A DNA stretch of 64,000 nt. Origin: Massilia sp. Root351. GTDB lineage: Bacteria; Pseudomonadota; Gammaproteobacteria; Burkholderiales; Burkholderiaceae_D. Positions 55,160-63,900 of the stretch are shown in pieces. The stretch covers positions 764,391 through 828,390 of the forward strand of contig NZ_LMDJ01000012.1 in assembly GCF_001425045.1 (NCBI RefSeq), read 5' to 3'. The notes under the pieces were generated by a model. It saw only the letters and a list, made by a program, of their open reading frames with translations. It was not told the DNA's origin and did not search any database. Positions within the stretch are counted from its first letter, which is position 1; every line of letters starts with the position of its first letter. A program made the translations under genes and the position numbers.

Positions 55160-57001
55160 ATGCCACTGCCAAAACTGCCTACCAAGCCGGCAACCCTGTT
55201 GCTCGCGAAAGATTACCCGAAGGCCAGCGGCGTTCGTCCCCAGCCTTTGCCTGTTGTTGAACTGGCGCCTGCCGCGCCGAAAAAAGCTGTCAAGGCAGCG
55301 CCGGCGGCCAAGTCCGCCAAAGCCGTTGCCCCGGTCGCTGCGCCAGCCGCACCGATTTCCGTTGTCGCCGCACCGGCCGCCAAGGCCAAGACCGCCGCCG
55401 CGAAACCGGCGCCAAAGAAAGCCGCACTGCTGCAGGCCGCGCCTGCTCCCGCAGCGCCCGCAGCACCGTCGCCGAAGGCCAAGTCGCCGCGCGGCAAGTC
55501 CGCGCCGGTGCTGGTCGAAGCGCCGCATCCCGCCAAGCACAAGCCGGTGGAAGTGACCATCAAGTCCTCCACCAGCCGCCATGCCGACCAGGAAGGCAGC
55601 ACCAAGCTGTTCGTGCTCGACACCAACGTATTGATGCACGACCCGTCGTCGCTGTTCCGCTTCGAGGAGCACGACGTCTACCTGCCGATGATGACGCTGG
55701 AAGAGCTGGACAATCACAAGAAAGGCATGACCGAAGTGGCGCGCAACGCGCGCCAAGTTTCGCGCACGCTGGACGCGCTGGTCGGCAGCACCGACGACGA
55801 CGCCATCGAGAGCGGCATCCCGCTGTCCAAGCTGGGCAACAAGGACGCCAAGGGCCGTTTGTTCTTCCAGACCAAGCTGCAGATCGCCGAACTGCCGTCC
55901 AGCCTGCCGCAAGGCAAGGCCGACAACCAGATCCTGGGCGTGGTGCGTTCGCTGGAAGACGAGCAGCCGGGCCGCGCCGTGGTGCTGGTGTCGAAAGACA
56001 TCAACATGCGCATCAAGGCGCGCGCGCTGGGCCTGCCGGCCGAAGACTACTTCAACGACCACGTGCTGGAAGACACCGACCTGCTGTACTCGGGCATCGT
56101 CCAGCTGCCGGACGACTTCTGGAACAAGCACGGCAAGGACATGGAGTCCTGGCAGGAGAACAAGAACGGCCAGAGCGCCACGTTCTACCGCGTCACCGGC
56201 CCGGTCATCCCGACCCTGCTGGTGAACCAGTTCGTGTTCCTCGAGCCGGCCAACGGCGAAGCGCCGTTCTACGGCCAGGTCAAGCAGATCAATGGCAAGA
56301 CCGCCGTGCTGCAAACCCTGCGCGACTACAGCCACAACAAGAACAGCGTGTGGGGCGTGACCGCGCGCAACCGCGAGCAGAACTTCGCGCTGAACCTGCT
56401 GATGAACCCGGAGTGCGACTTCGTCACGCTGCTGGGCCAGGCCGGTACCGGCAAGACCCTGCTGGCCCTGGCGGCCGGCCTGGCGCAGGTGCTGGAGACC
56501 AAGCTGTACAACGAGATCATCGTCACCCGCGTCACCGTGCCGGTGGGCGAGGACATCGGTTTCCTGCCGGGCACCGAGGAAGAGAAGATGTCGCCATGGA
56601 TGGGCGCCTTCGACGACAACCTGGAAGTGCTGAACAAGTCCGACAGCGATGGCGGCGAATGGGGCCGCGCGGCGACGCAGGACCTGATCCGTTCGCGCAT
56701 CAAGATCAAGTCGCTCAACTTCATGCGCGGCCGCACCTTCGTCAACAAGTTCCTGATCATCGACGAGGCGCAGAACTTGACGCCGAAGCAGGTCAAGACC
56801 TTGGTGACGCGCGCCGGTCCCGGCACCAAGATCCTTTGCCTGGGCAACATCGCGCAGATCGACACGCCTTACCTGACCGAAGGTTCGAGCGGCCTGACCT
56901 ACGTGGTGGACCGCTTCAAAGGCTGGTCGCACAGCGGCCACGTGACCCTGGCGCGCGGCGAACGCTCGCGCCTGGCCGACCACGCCAGCGACGTGCTGTA
57001 A
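55160..57001 (+). CDS. PIN-domain PhoH-family ATPase
   Basis: The 613-residue protein starts with an Ala/Pro/Lys-rich, low-complexity extension of about 140 residues (KAAPAAKSAKAVAPVAAPAA). A PIN nuclease domain follows (LFVLDTNVLMHDPSSLFRFE, with acidic residues in TLEELDNHKKG and LVSKDINMRIKA) and then a PhoH ATPase (LLGQAGTGKTLLAL Walker A near residue 435; IIDEAQNLTPKQ Walker B near residue 535). PIN-PhoH proteins unwind and cut RNA. The extension is highly basic and may bind nucleic acid. A bidirectional terminator follows. Confidence 0.92.
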   Translation: MPLPKLPTKPATLLLAKDYPKASGVRPQPLPVVELAPAAPKKAVKAAPAAKSAKAVAPVAAPAAPISVVAAPAAKAKTAAAKPAPKKAALLQAAPAPAAPAAPSPKAKSPRGKSAPVLVEAPHPAKHKPVEVTIKSSTSRHADQEGSTKLFVLDTNVLMHDPSSLFRFEEHDVYLPMMTLEELDNHKKGMTEVARNARQVSRTLDALVGSTDDDAIESGIPLSKLGNKDAKGRLFFQTKLQIAELPSSLPQGKADNQILGVVRSLEDEQPGRAVVLVSKDINMRIKARALGLPAEDYFNDHVLEDTDLLYSGIVQLPDDFWNKHGKDMESWQENKNGQSATFYRVTGPVIPTLLVNQFVFLEPANGEAPFYGQVKQINGKTAVLQTLRDYSHNKNSVWGVTARNREQNFALNLLMNPECDFVTLLGQAGTGKTLLALAAGLAQVLETKLYNEIIVTRVTVPVGEDIGFLPGTEEEKMSPWMGAFDDNLEVLNKSDSDGGEWGRAATQDLIRSRIKIKSLNFMRGRTFVNKFLIIDEAQNLTPKQVKTLVTRAGPGTKILCLGNIAQIDTPYLTEGSSGLTYVVDRFKGWSHSGHVTLARGERSRLADHASDVL

Positions 57002-57025
57002 CAACATCGGCTTCAATGCCAAGCC

Positions 57026-57060
57026 AGCCCCGCCCGCCTCACCGCGTGCGGGGCTTTTTT
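57026..57060 (+). terminator. Bidirectional rho-independent terminator after phoH
   Basis: AGCCCCGC (57026-57033) and GCGGGGCT (57048-57055) form an 8-bp stem followed by six T residues. It lies between the convergent PhoH-family and DUF4349 genes, with the T-tract overlapping the stop of the latter. Confidence 0.85.
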
Positions 57061-57823
57061 ACTTCCGCTTGAACTTTCGCCAGAGCCTGCGTCCGCCCAG
57101 CCAGGCCATGAACGCCGCCAGCAACCAGGGCAGCAGATACGCCAGGCCCGTGACGAGGCTCGATACGCCCTGCGACAAGTTCTGCGTGAATTCGGATAAC
57201 GCGCTGCCGATCAGCGACCAGAACGACCTGTGGTGGTGTGCGTCGATCCGGACCGTCAGCAGATCCAGGTTCACGCGCTCCAGCAGGTGCGCATTCTGGC
57301 CCGTGGCCTGCTCCAGCTCGGACTGCACCGAGGCCAGTTCTTTGGACAGCTTCATCAGGGTATCGATGCTGTTGCCCGCCTTGTCCTCCAGGCCCTTCAG
57401 CTTGCGCTCGTAGTCCCGCAGCATGTCGAGCCGCTTGTTGCTGTCGATGATGGACTTGGCCAGGTCGTCGACATGGGTCTGCCGGCTCTGCACGCTGCCG
57501 CCGGCCGACGCCAGCGCCACCAGCCGGGCCACGCCGGCCGGCTTGGCGCGCAGCTTCACATGCGCGCTCGGATCGCGCCCCTGGCTGCTGCCGGACTCCA
57601 GCAAGGTGCAGTTGTTCTCGCGGTCCGCCTGGCAGGCGGCGACCAGCTTGTCCGCCAGCGGCCGTACCTGGGCCTCGTCGGTATCGATGGACACCGTGTG
57701 CTCGTAAGCGAGGAACTGCCCCCTGCCGCCCTCCTTCAGGGCGGCACCGCCCTGCGCGCCGGTCTCCACCGGGCCGCCGCACGCAGTCAGCGCCAGCAGG
57801 CCCATCCATAACCATCGTTTCAT
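57059..57823 (-). CDS. DUF4349 lipoprotein with C-terminal membrane helix
   Basis: The 254-residue product begins at the ATG at 57823 after a GGAG site. A lipobox LLALTAC (Cys near residue 15) implies membrane attachment. The body has the DUF4349 pattern, with a long coiled coil (AKSIIDSNKRLDMLRDYERK) and a single helix near residues 215-235 (LVTGLAYLLPWLLAAFMAWL). The function is unknown. It is divergent from the copper chaperone gene and may share its control region. Confidence 0.82.
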   Translation of the reverse strand: MKRWLWMGLLALTACGGPVETGAQGGAALKEGGRGQFLAYEHTVSIDTDEAQVRPLADKLVAACQADRENNCTLLESGSSQGRDPSAHVKLRAKPAGVARLVALASAGGSVQSRQTHVDDLAKSIIDSNKRLDMLRDYERKLKGLEDKAGNSIDTLMKLSKELASVQSELEQATGQNAHLLERVNLDLLTVRIDAHHHRSFWSLIGSALSEFTQNLSQGVSSLVTGLAYLLPWLLAAFMAWLGGRRLWRKFKRK

Positions 57824-57873
57824 GCTGCTCCCGTTCAATGAATTGTGCTGTCAAAATAACACAGCTTTAGCGC

Positions 57874-57904
57874 TTGACCTTCCTACGATGGGAAGGAGTA
57901 CAGT
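57874..57904 (+). promoter_or_regulatory. CueR-type promoter of the copper chaperone gene
   Basis: TTGACC (57874-57879) and TACAGT (57899-57904) are separated by 19 bp, the overlong spacer of MerR-family promoters. The spacer holds the dyad CCTTCC-TACGATG-GGAAGG (57878-57896), which matches CueR boxes. A cueR gene lies about 2 kb downstream at 59693-60079. Confidence 0.78.
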
Positions 57905-57930
57905 GATCACATCACAACAAGGAGGTCGAT

Positions 57931-58131
57931 ATGTATCAGCTGCAAGTGGAAGAAATGAGCTGCGGTCATTGCGTGGCGAGCGTGACCAAAGCGGTGAAGG
58001 CGGTCGACGCGCAGGCGAGCGTTGAGGTGGACCTGGCGTCCAGGCAGGTGAAGGTGCAGTCTGGCGCGGCGCTGGACGCGGTGAAGGCGGCCATCGCCGG
58101 CGCGGGCTTCCCGGTCAGCGCGGCGCAGTAA
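57931..58131 (+). CDS. CopZ-like copper chaperone (HMA domain)
   Basis: The 66-residue protein is a single HMA domain with the metal motif MSCGHC (Cys11 and Cys14) and the usual beta-alpha-beta-beta-alpha-beta length. It delivers Cu(I) to copper ATPases or CueR-type regulators. The promoter upstream has CueR-type spacing and dyad. A TauE/SafE gene and cueR are close, so this is a small copper-response locus; no copA is present in the window. Confidence 0.92.
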   Translation: MYQLQVEEMSCGHCVASVTKAVKAVDAQASVEVDLASRQVKVQSGAALDAVKAAIAGAGFPVSAAQ

Positions 58132-58134
58132 TGC

Positions 58135-58841
58135 CTACTCGAGTTCAGGGTAACGGCGGAAGATGCCGTCCTCGTTGAAGGGTATGCGGCGTTTCGATGC
58201 CAGGTAGGCGGCAATATTGGGACGCTGGGCCACCATGGCGTGCAGGGCCAACAAGCCCGGCCAGCCGGGCTTCAGCCTCGCCATCGCCTTCGGGAAGGCA
58301 TAGCGCAGGCCCTCGACCAGCTGGAACAGGGACAGGTCCACGTAGCTCAGGCGCTTGCCCACCATGTAGCGGCCGCCATTGTTCTGCAGGATTTGTTCGA
58401 AGTAGCCGAGGAACTTGGGAATGCGTTCGGCCGTAAAATCGGCCGCGCGCTTTTTCGCTTCCTTCTTCTGGTCTTCGTAATACAGATTGGTGGACACGGG
58501 GTGGTGCGTGTCGTGCGCTTCGTTGACGATGTCGGCGATGGTGAGCTGCAGCTGGTGCGCCCACAGCAACCCGCTTCGGCGCGTGGCGCCAGGCCGTGGC
58601 GGCGGCCCAGGTAAAGCAGGATATTGGCGGTCTGTCCGATGAGCAGTTCGCCCGCGCGCAGCACCGGCGGCGCAAATGCGGCGCGCTCTTCTTCGGCGGG
58701 ATCGATGGATGCCTCGGTGGGCTTCATGCCGCCTTTGCCGCGCGCCACGTCCTTGTAGGCGGCGCCCGCCTCCTCCAGCGCCAGCCGCACAAATTCGCCA
58801 CGGCCCTGGATGGTGGGCCAGTAATACAGTTCATAAACCAT
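58135..58841 (-). pseudogene. Glutathione S-transferase with a frameshift
   Basis: The ORF is split across two frames. The first part, from the ATG at 58841 (MVYELYYWPTIQGRGEFVRL), is a GST N-terminal thioredoxin-like domain that reads in frame up to GLAPRAEAG. The second part, LLWAHQLQLTIADIVNEAHD to the stop at 58135, is in the +1 frame and is a normal GST C-terminal domain. Both halves would join if one base were added near 58570-58573 (GCGGGTTGCTG), so one base is missing. This is either a recent inactivation or a sequencing error in a G-rich run. Confidence 0.82.
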
Positions 58842-58941
58842 CGCCGCCTCCCCGCGCATTGCTGAAACGGCCATGATGCCCGAAACCGCGCCGGCCCGGC
58901 GCGGCCGAGCGGCGGCGGGTCGGCCCGGCTATAATCCCCGC

Positions 58942-59703
58942 ATGTCTCCCGTCCCTCCCCTCGAACTCCACACCGTCCTCCTGATCGCAGCCGCCGGCCT
59001 GTTTGCCGGGGTGCAGAACGCCCTGGCAGGCGGCGGCTCCTTCATTACCTTCCCGGCCCTGCTGCTGGCCGGCCTGAACCCGGTGGCGGCCAACATGACC
59101 TCCACCCTCGCCATGTTCCCCAGCCAGACCACTTCCGCCATCGCCGGCCGCAAGCTGGTGGGCGGTGTGGGCGGGCTGACGTTCAAGCAGCTGTTCGCTA
59201 TCAGCATAGTCGGCGGCGTGCTTGGCGCCATCCTGCTGATGGTAACGCCGCCGCTGTTCTTCTCCAAGCTGGTGCCGTGGCTGGTGCTGTTCGCCACCTC
59301 GGTGTTCGCCTGGGGCAGTTTCCGCAGCCAGCCGCTGCACGCCGTGAGCGGCATGCCCACCGGCGCGCTGGTGGCGGTGCAGAGCTGCATCGCCGTCTAC
59401 GGTGGCTATTTCGGCGGCGGTATCGGCTTCCTGATGCTGGCCGCGCTCACCATTGCCGGCCAACAGATCCGCATGGCCACCGCCACCAAGAACATGCTGG
59501 CGATGGCCATGAATGCGTCCGCCGCGGCGATCTTCGCCTTCTCGGGCATGATCAGTTGGCCCGCCGCGCTGGCGCTGTGCGCGGGCGGCATTGTGGGCGG
59601 CCTGTGCGGTTCGTGGCTGATCCACCGCATGCCGGAAAAGCTGATGCGCGGCTTCGTGGTGGCGGTCGGCGCGGCGCTGACCGTGTGGATGTTTATTCGC
59701 TGA
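58942..59703 (+). CDS. TauE/SafE-family membrane permease
   Basis: From the ATG at 58942 the 253-residue protein has about eight membrane helices and TSUP features (LFAGVQNALAGGGSFITFPA, GAILLMVTPPLFFSKLVPWL, YFGGGIGFLMLAALTI). Members export sulfite, sulfonates or other small acids; the substrate is undetermined. Its 3' end overlaps cueR by 11 bp (convergent). The frame opens upstream to 58873, but that part has no conserved residues. Confidence 0.88.
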   Translation: MSPVPPLELHTVLLIAAAGLFAGVQNALAGGGSFITFPALLLAGLNPVAANMTSTLAMFPSQTTSAIAGRKLVGGVGGLTFKQLFAISIVGGVLGAILLMVTPPLFFSKLVPWLVLFATSVFAWGSFRSQPLHAVSGMPTGALVAVQSCIAVYGGYFGGGIGFLMLAALTIAGQQIRMATATKNMLAMAMNASAAAIFAFSGMISWPAALALCAGGIVGGLCGSWLIHRMPEKLMRGFVVAVGAALTVWMFIR

Positions 59704-60079
59704 GCGTTTGCAGGATGGGGCAGTCGGGACGCTGGTCGCCGTGGCAGCACGATGCCAGCGTGGCCAGCGTGTCGCGCATTTCCGTCAGCTCGCGGATGCG
59801 CTGATTCAGTTCGTCCACGTGCGAGAGCGCGATCTTTTTCACGTCGGCGCTGGCGCGTCCGCTGTCCTGCCACAACGACAGCAACTCGCGGATCTGCTCC
59901 AGCGAGAAGCCCAGCTTGCGGGCGCGCTTGATAAAGCGCAGCGCATGCAAGTCCTTGTCGCCATAGATGCGGTATCCCGCCTCGCTGCGCCGACTTTCGC
60001 TGACCAGCCCTATGCTTTCATAGTAGCGGATCATCTTGGCGGTCACGCCCGATGCCTGCGCTGCCTGGCCGATATTCAT
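59693..60079 (-). CDS. cueR: Copper-responsive MerR-family regulator CueR
   Basis: The 128-residue regulator has a MerR winged HTH (MNIGQAAQASGVTAKMIRYY), a long dimerisation helix and the metal-binding loop ASCCHGDQRPDCPIL, with Cys112 and Cys120 at the same numbers as in E. coli CueR. It activates genes with 19-bp-spaced promoters, and one such promoter is in front of the copper chaperone gene at 57874-57904. It lies 14 bp after the FecR-domain gene on the same strand, so it may also be made by read-through from that operon. Confidence 0.9.
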   Translation of the reverse strand: MNIGQAAQASGVTAKMIRYYESIGLVSESRRSEAGYRIYGDKDLHALRFIKRARKLGFSLEQIRELLSLWQDSGRASADVKKIALSHVDELNQRIRELTEMRDTLATLASCCHGDQRPDCPILQTLSE

Positions 60080-60093
60080 GGCTTGCTCCGGGT

Positions 60094-60945
60094 TTAGCGG
60101 ACTTCGCAGTCGACGGCGTTGGACTTGGGCTGCGAGCTGGTACCACTGACCGGCGGCGGAGCCGAGAATGCCGGGGGCGGCAAGAAGATGAGGCCCGGAT
60201 TCTTCGGCACGATGACCGGCGCCATTATCGGGTTGGCCGTGTAGCCGAACTGGCCAGCCGAAAATTGCTGCGCTCCGCCCTTGTTGCTGACATTGATCAG
60301 GCCATCGATCACCTGCACGTACAGGCCGGGCGGCAAGACCGGCGCGCCGACCGGCGGCCGTGTCATCGACGGCGACGCCTGCGCCAGTTGCAGCGGCGCG
60401 ATCGGCATCACGCTCTCGCCCAGCGCGGCGGTGCTGGCGTTGAGCCAGGCTTGCAGCGACGCCATGGCGCGTTGCTCTTCCTCCGGCACGAAGTCGGCGA
60501 TGAAGGTGGTGCCGCGGATGCCGATGGTGGCGCTAGGCGTCTTCAGTTCAAATTTTTCCTTGTTGCGCTTGCCCAGCAGGCCGGTGACGGAACGCAGGCC
60601 GCCTTTCACCAGGCTGAAATTGGCGCTGTCCTGGTCCGGCTTGGCGTTGTCGAAGGCGTAGCTGTCTATCTTCATGGTCGTCGACGGCTTGAGGGTGATC
60701 TCGCTGTTGTCGATGAAGCGCACCAGCGCGTAGGTGTTCTTTTCCGTGACCAGCGTGTCGCCGCTCTCGACCTCGGACTTGAGCGACAGGATCTTGACCG
60801 CGCCGCTGGCCTTGCGCGCCATCAGCGGGCCGCTCAGCTGCACGACGGTGCCCGCAACTTGCGCCGCCAGGGCCAGGGTGCAACTGCACCACAGGACCAG
60901 CAGCAACAAGGCTTTAGTTGCAGTACATTTTTTTAGCTGGCTCAT
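60094..60945 (-). CDS. FecR-domain exported protein
   Basis: The 283-residue product starts at the ATG at 60945 with a signal peptide (LLLLVLWCSCTLALAAQ). It has a FecR-like beta domain (SEVESGDTLVTEKNTYALVRF, the closing motif TPSATIGIRGTTFIADF) and a Pro-rich C-terminus. In this form, without an anti-sigma helix, FecR-domain proteins often accompany surface adhesins. Its start overlaps the 3' end of the haemagglutinin-like gene by 32 bp, so the two are probably functionally coupled. The open frame to 61089 is not used. Confidence 0.85.
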   Translation of the reverse strand: MSQLKKCTATKALLLLVLWCSCTLALAAQVAGTVVQLSGPLMARKASGAVKILSLKSEVESGDTLVTEKNTYALVRFIDNSEITLKPSTTMKIDSYAFDNAKPDQDSANFSLVKGGLRSVTGLLGKRNKEKFELKTPSATIGIRGTTFIADFVPEEEQRAMASLQAWLNASTAALGESVMPIAPLQLAQASPSMTRPPVGAPVLPPGLYVQVIDGLINVSNKGGAQQFSAGQFGYTANPIMAPVIVPKNPGLIFLPPPAFSAPPPVSGTSSQPKSNAVDCEVR

Positions 60946-63900
60946 TTTTGATTCCCGATTGGTCGTTTGAGGCGAGTTCTTTGGTGTCCGATTTGCTGTC
61001 GGTCTGGTCGTCCGGCGTGGAGGATGTGCCGGCCGGACCGCCGGTTTCCGGGCGCGGCCTGCTGGCGCTGACGGTCTTGATGACTTCATTGGCCGCGATC
61101 TGGACTGGCTTCACCGGCTCGCTGGCGGTCGGCGGCGACAGGACCTGGCACAGCGCCGAATTCGGCGCTATGGTGCAGATGTCCGCGCTTGGCGGCGGCG
61201 TTACCACGGGCGGCGTGACCGGCGGCTCGACCGGCGGCGTCACGGGCGGCTCCACCGGTGGAGTTACCACCGGCGGCGTCACGGGCGGCGTAACCGGTGG
61301 CGTCACCGGCGGTTCCACCGGCGGCGTCACCGGCGGCGTCACCGGCGGAGTAACCGGTGGCGTCACCGGCGGCTCCACTGGCGGCGTCACCGGCGGCGTT
61401 ACAGGAGGCGTTACCGGTGGCGTAACTGGCGGAGTCACAGGCGGCGTTACCGGTGGCGTGACCGGTGGGGTGACTGGCGGGGTAACGGGTGGCGTTACTG
61501 GCGGTGTGACCGGAGGTTCGACCGGCGGCGTGACCGGCGGAGTAACTGGTGGCGTTACTGGCGGCGTGACCGGAGGTTCAACCGGCGGCGTGACCGGCGG
61601 ATTAACTGGTGGCGTGACCGGCGGCGTCACGGGCGTATTCTGGTTCGCTTGTGTGACCAGTTTGCCCGGCGCGGTCTGCACGGTGGCGCTGTTCAGCCCG
61701 ACAATGGCGGCGCCGGCGGTGAGCGTAACGCTGCCGCTGCCGGAGCTGACCAAGGCGCTGCTGCCGAAGCTCAGCACGTCCGTGGCGGCGCCGCTCGAAC
61801 CGGCCACCAGCGAAATATCGCCCGAGGCCGTGCGCACGGCGCCGTTAATGGTCAGCGGGCTATGCGCGGCCAAGGTCACCTTGCCAGTATCCGTGCTCAC
61901 AGTGCCGCCTGCGTCCAGCAGGGTGGCACCCGTATTGTGCAGCGTGATGGAACCGCCATTGCCGCTTGCCAGCGTGAGATTCTTGATGGTCAGCTGGGCC
62001 GCCTGGGCCGATACCGGATTGGCAGCGTAGTTGACGTTGTTGATATCGATGGAATGGCTGCCGCTGGCGGCCGTGCTGCGCGCCGACAGTTGCGACACCA
62101 CCGTCGACAGTGGGTTGTCCGCCGCGCCGATACTGCCGCTGGCCGTCATGTCCAGCGCGTTGGCGGTGAGCTTGCCGCCGCCATTGCTGATGGCGCCCGC
62201 TTTCAGCACCAGCGTGTCCGCAACCGAAAGAACATCGCTCGCCACCGACAAATCCTGCGCCGTATTCAGTTGCAAGACGCCGGCCTGGATGGCAGCCAAC
62301 TCGGCAGCCGACAGCGCCAACGCGCCACCGCCGCTGTCATTGCTCCCGCCGCCGCCCAATTGGATGCCAACGGTATCGCTGTAGGCGGACAGGCTGGCCA
62401 GGCCGCTGGCGCTGATGGCGCCCGCCGTGACGCCCAGTTCCATATGGTCCGAACGCAGCAAGACGTTGTGCGCCGCCAGCTTGCCGCCGGCGCCGAACCC
62501 GATGCCCGCCGCGCCGCCGTAGGTGCCCAGCGACAGCGTACCGTTGGCGCTGCTGGCTTGCACCGTGCTATTGACACCGATGTCGCCCGCGCTTTCGATG
62601 AAGAGGTTGCGCACCGTCGCCAGTTCCAGCGCGTCGGCTACCACCACGCCGCCACCGGCGCCGCTGCTGCCGATGTTCACATTCAGGGCCGAGATGCGCG
62701 CCAGGTCCGCCGGGGCCAGCGTCAGTTTGCCCTCGTGCATGCTGTTCGACACCAGGATGGCGCGGTCCGCCGTGTACGGCACGAAGGACACCGTGGTGCC
62801 CTCGCCCGCGCCGCCGCCGTCCACTTTGCCCTGCAGGCTGACATTGTCCGCCATGAAGAAGAACAGCGGCGAGTAAGCCGCATCGGAGTCGCCAGTCAAG
62901 CTGCCGCCCTGGCCCACCGCGATGCCGCCGCCGGACTTGTTCACGCGCAGGTCGGCGTCGCCCAGGCCGACACGCACGGCCGCGTTCAAGGCCACGCTGG
63001 CGCCGCTCAGCACCAGGTTGCCGCCGTTGGTCGACAGCGCACCGTTCACGTTCACCGCGCCGTAACCGCTGGCGGTATCGCCCAGGTTGGCCTGCAGAAT
63101 CACCGGACCGCCATTGGTGGTCAGCGCGGCGTTCACGTTGATATCGCCGCCCGCCTGCGCCGACAAGCCTACGCCTTGGGACAAGATGTTGACCGCGTCC
63201 ACGAAGGTAATGTCGCGGCGTGCCTGCAGCGCCACGTGGGTGGTGGCACTATTGAGGGTCTCCGGGGCGATCGAGGTGATGCCGCCGGCCAGGCCCGCAC
63301 CGAAATTGGCCACGTCGTCGCGCGTGGCGGTGCCGCCGGTGGCGACGGTGATGAATTCAGGGTCCAGCAGCCACAGGCCGGCTTTTCCGTCCTTCGCCTG
63401 CGCCCGCGTATCGACGCGCACGCCGTCCACGTCCAGCAAGTGGCCGGAGGTTTCCACCAGCCCGCCGTTGCCCCCCGCCAGGCCGCCGCGCGCCGACAGC
63501 CTGCCATGCGCGCGCGCCGCCTGATCGCCCCAGACGATGACCTTGCCGCCGTCGCCGGACGCGCTGGCGTCGGCCGCGACACTGGCGTTCTGGCTGACGA
63601 AGCTGAACTGCGCGTTCGGCACCGCCGCGTTGTTACCTTGGTAGCCGCCGCCGATCAACACCGTGCCGCCGCCGGCCGCGCCGCTGGCGTCCACCGCCGC
63701 GTCGCCGGTCAGGCCCACGCGCTCGCCCAGCAGCTGGATCTCGCCGCCCCGGCCCGCGCTGTTGACGCGAAGAAATAGCGAAGCAGCAGCGGAGAAACAG
63801 TCGCCGCCGATCAACACCGTGCCGCCGCCGGCCGCGCCGCTGGCGTCCACCGCCGCGTCGCCGGTCAGGCCCACGCGCTCGCCCAGCAGCTGGATCTCGC

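Noticed and set aside
61191..61635. Possible CRISPR array
   Set aside because: The units are 12 bp, contiguous and without spacers, and they encode Pro-Pro-Val-Thr in frame, so it is a coding minisatellite.
61649..63778. 709-codon plus-strand open frame
   Set aside because: It lies opposite the haemagglutinin-like gene and has biased composition with no domain.
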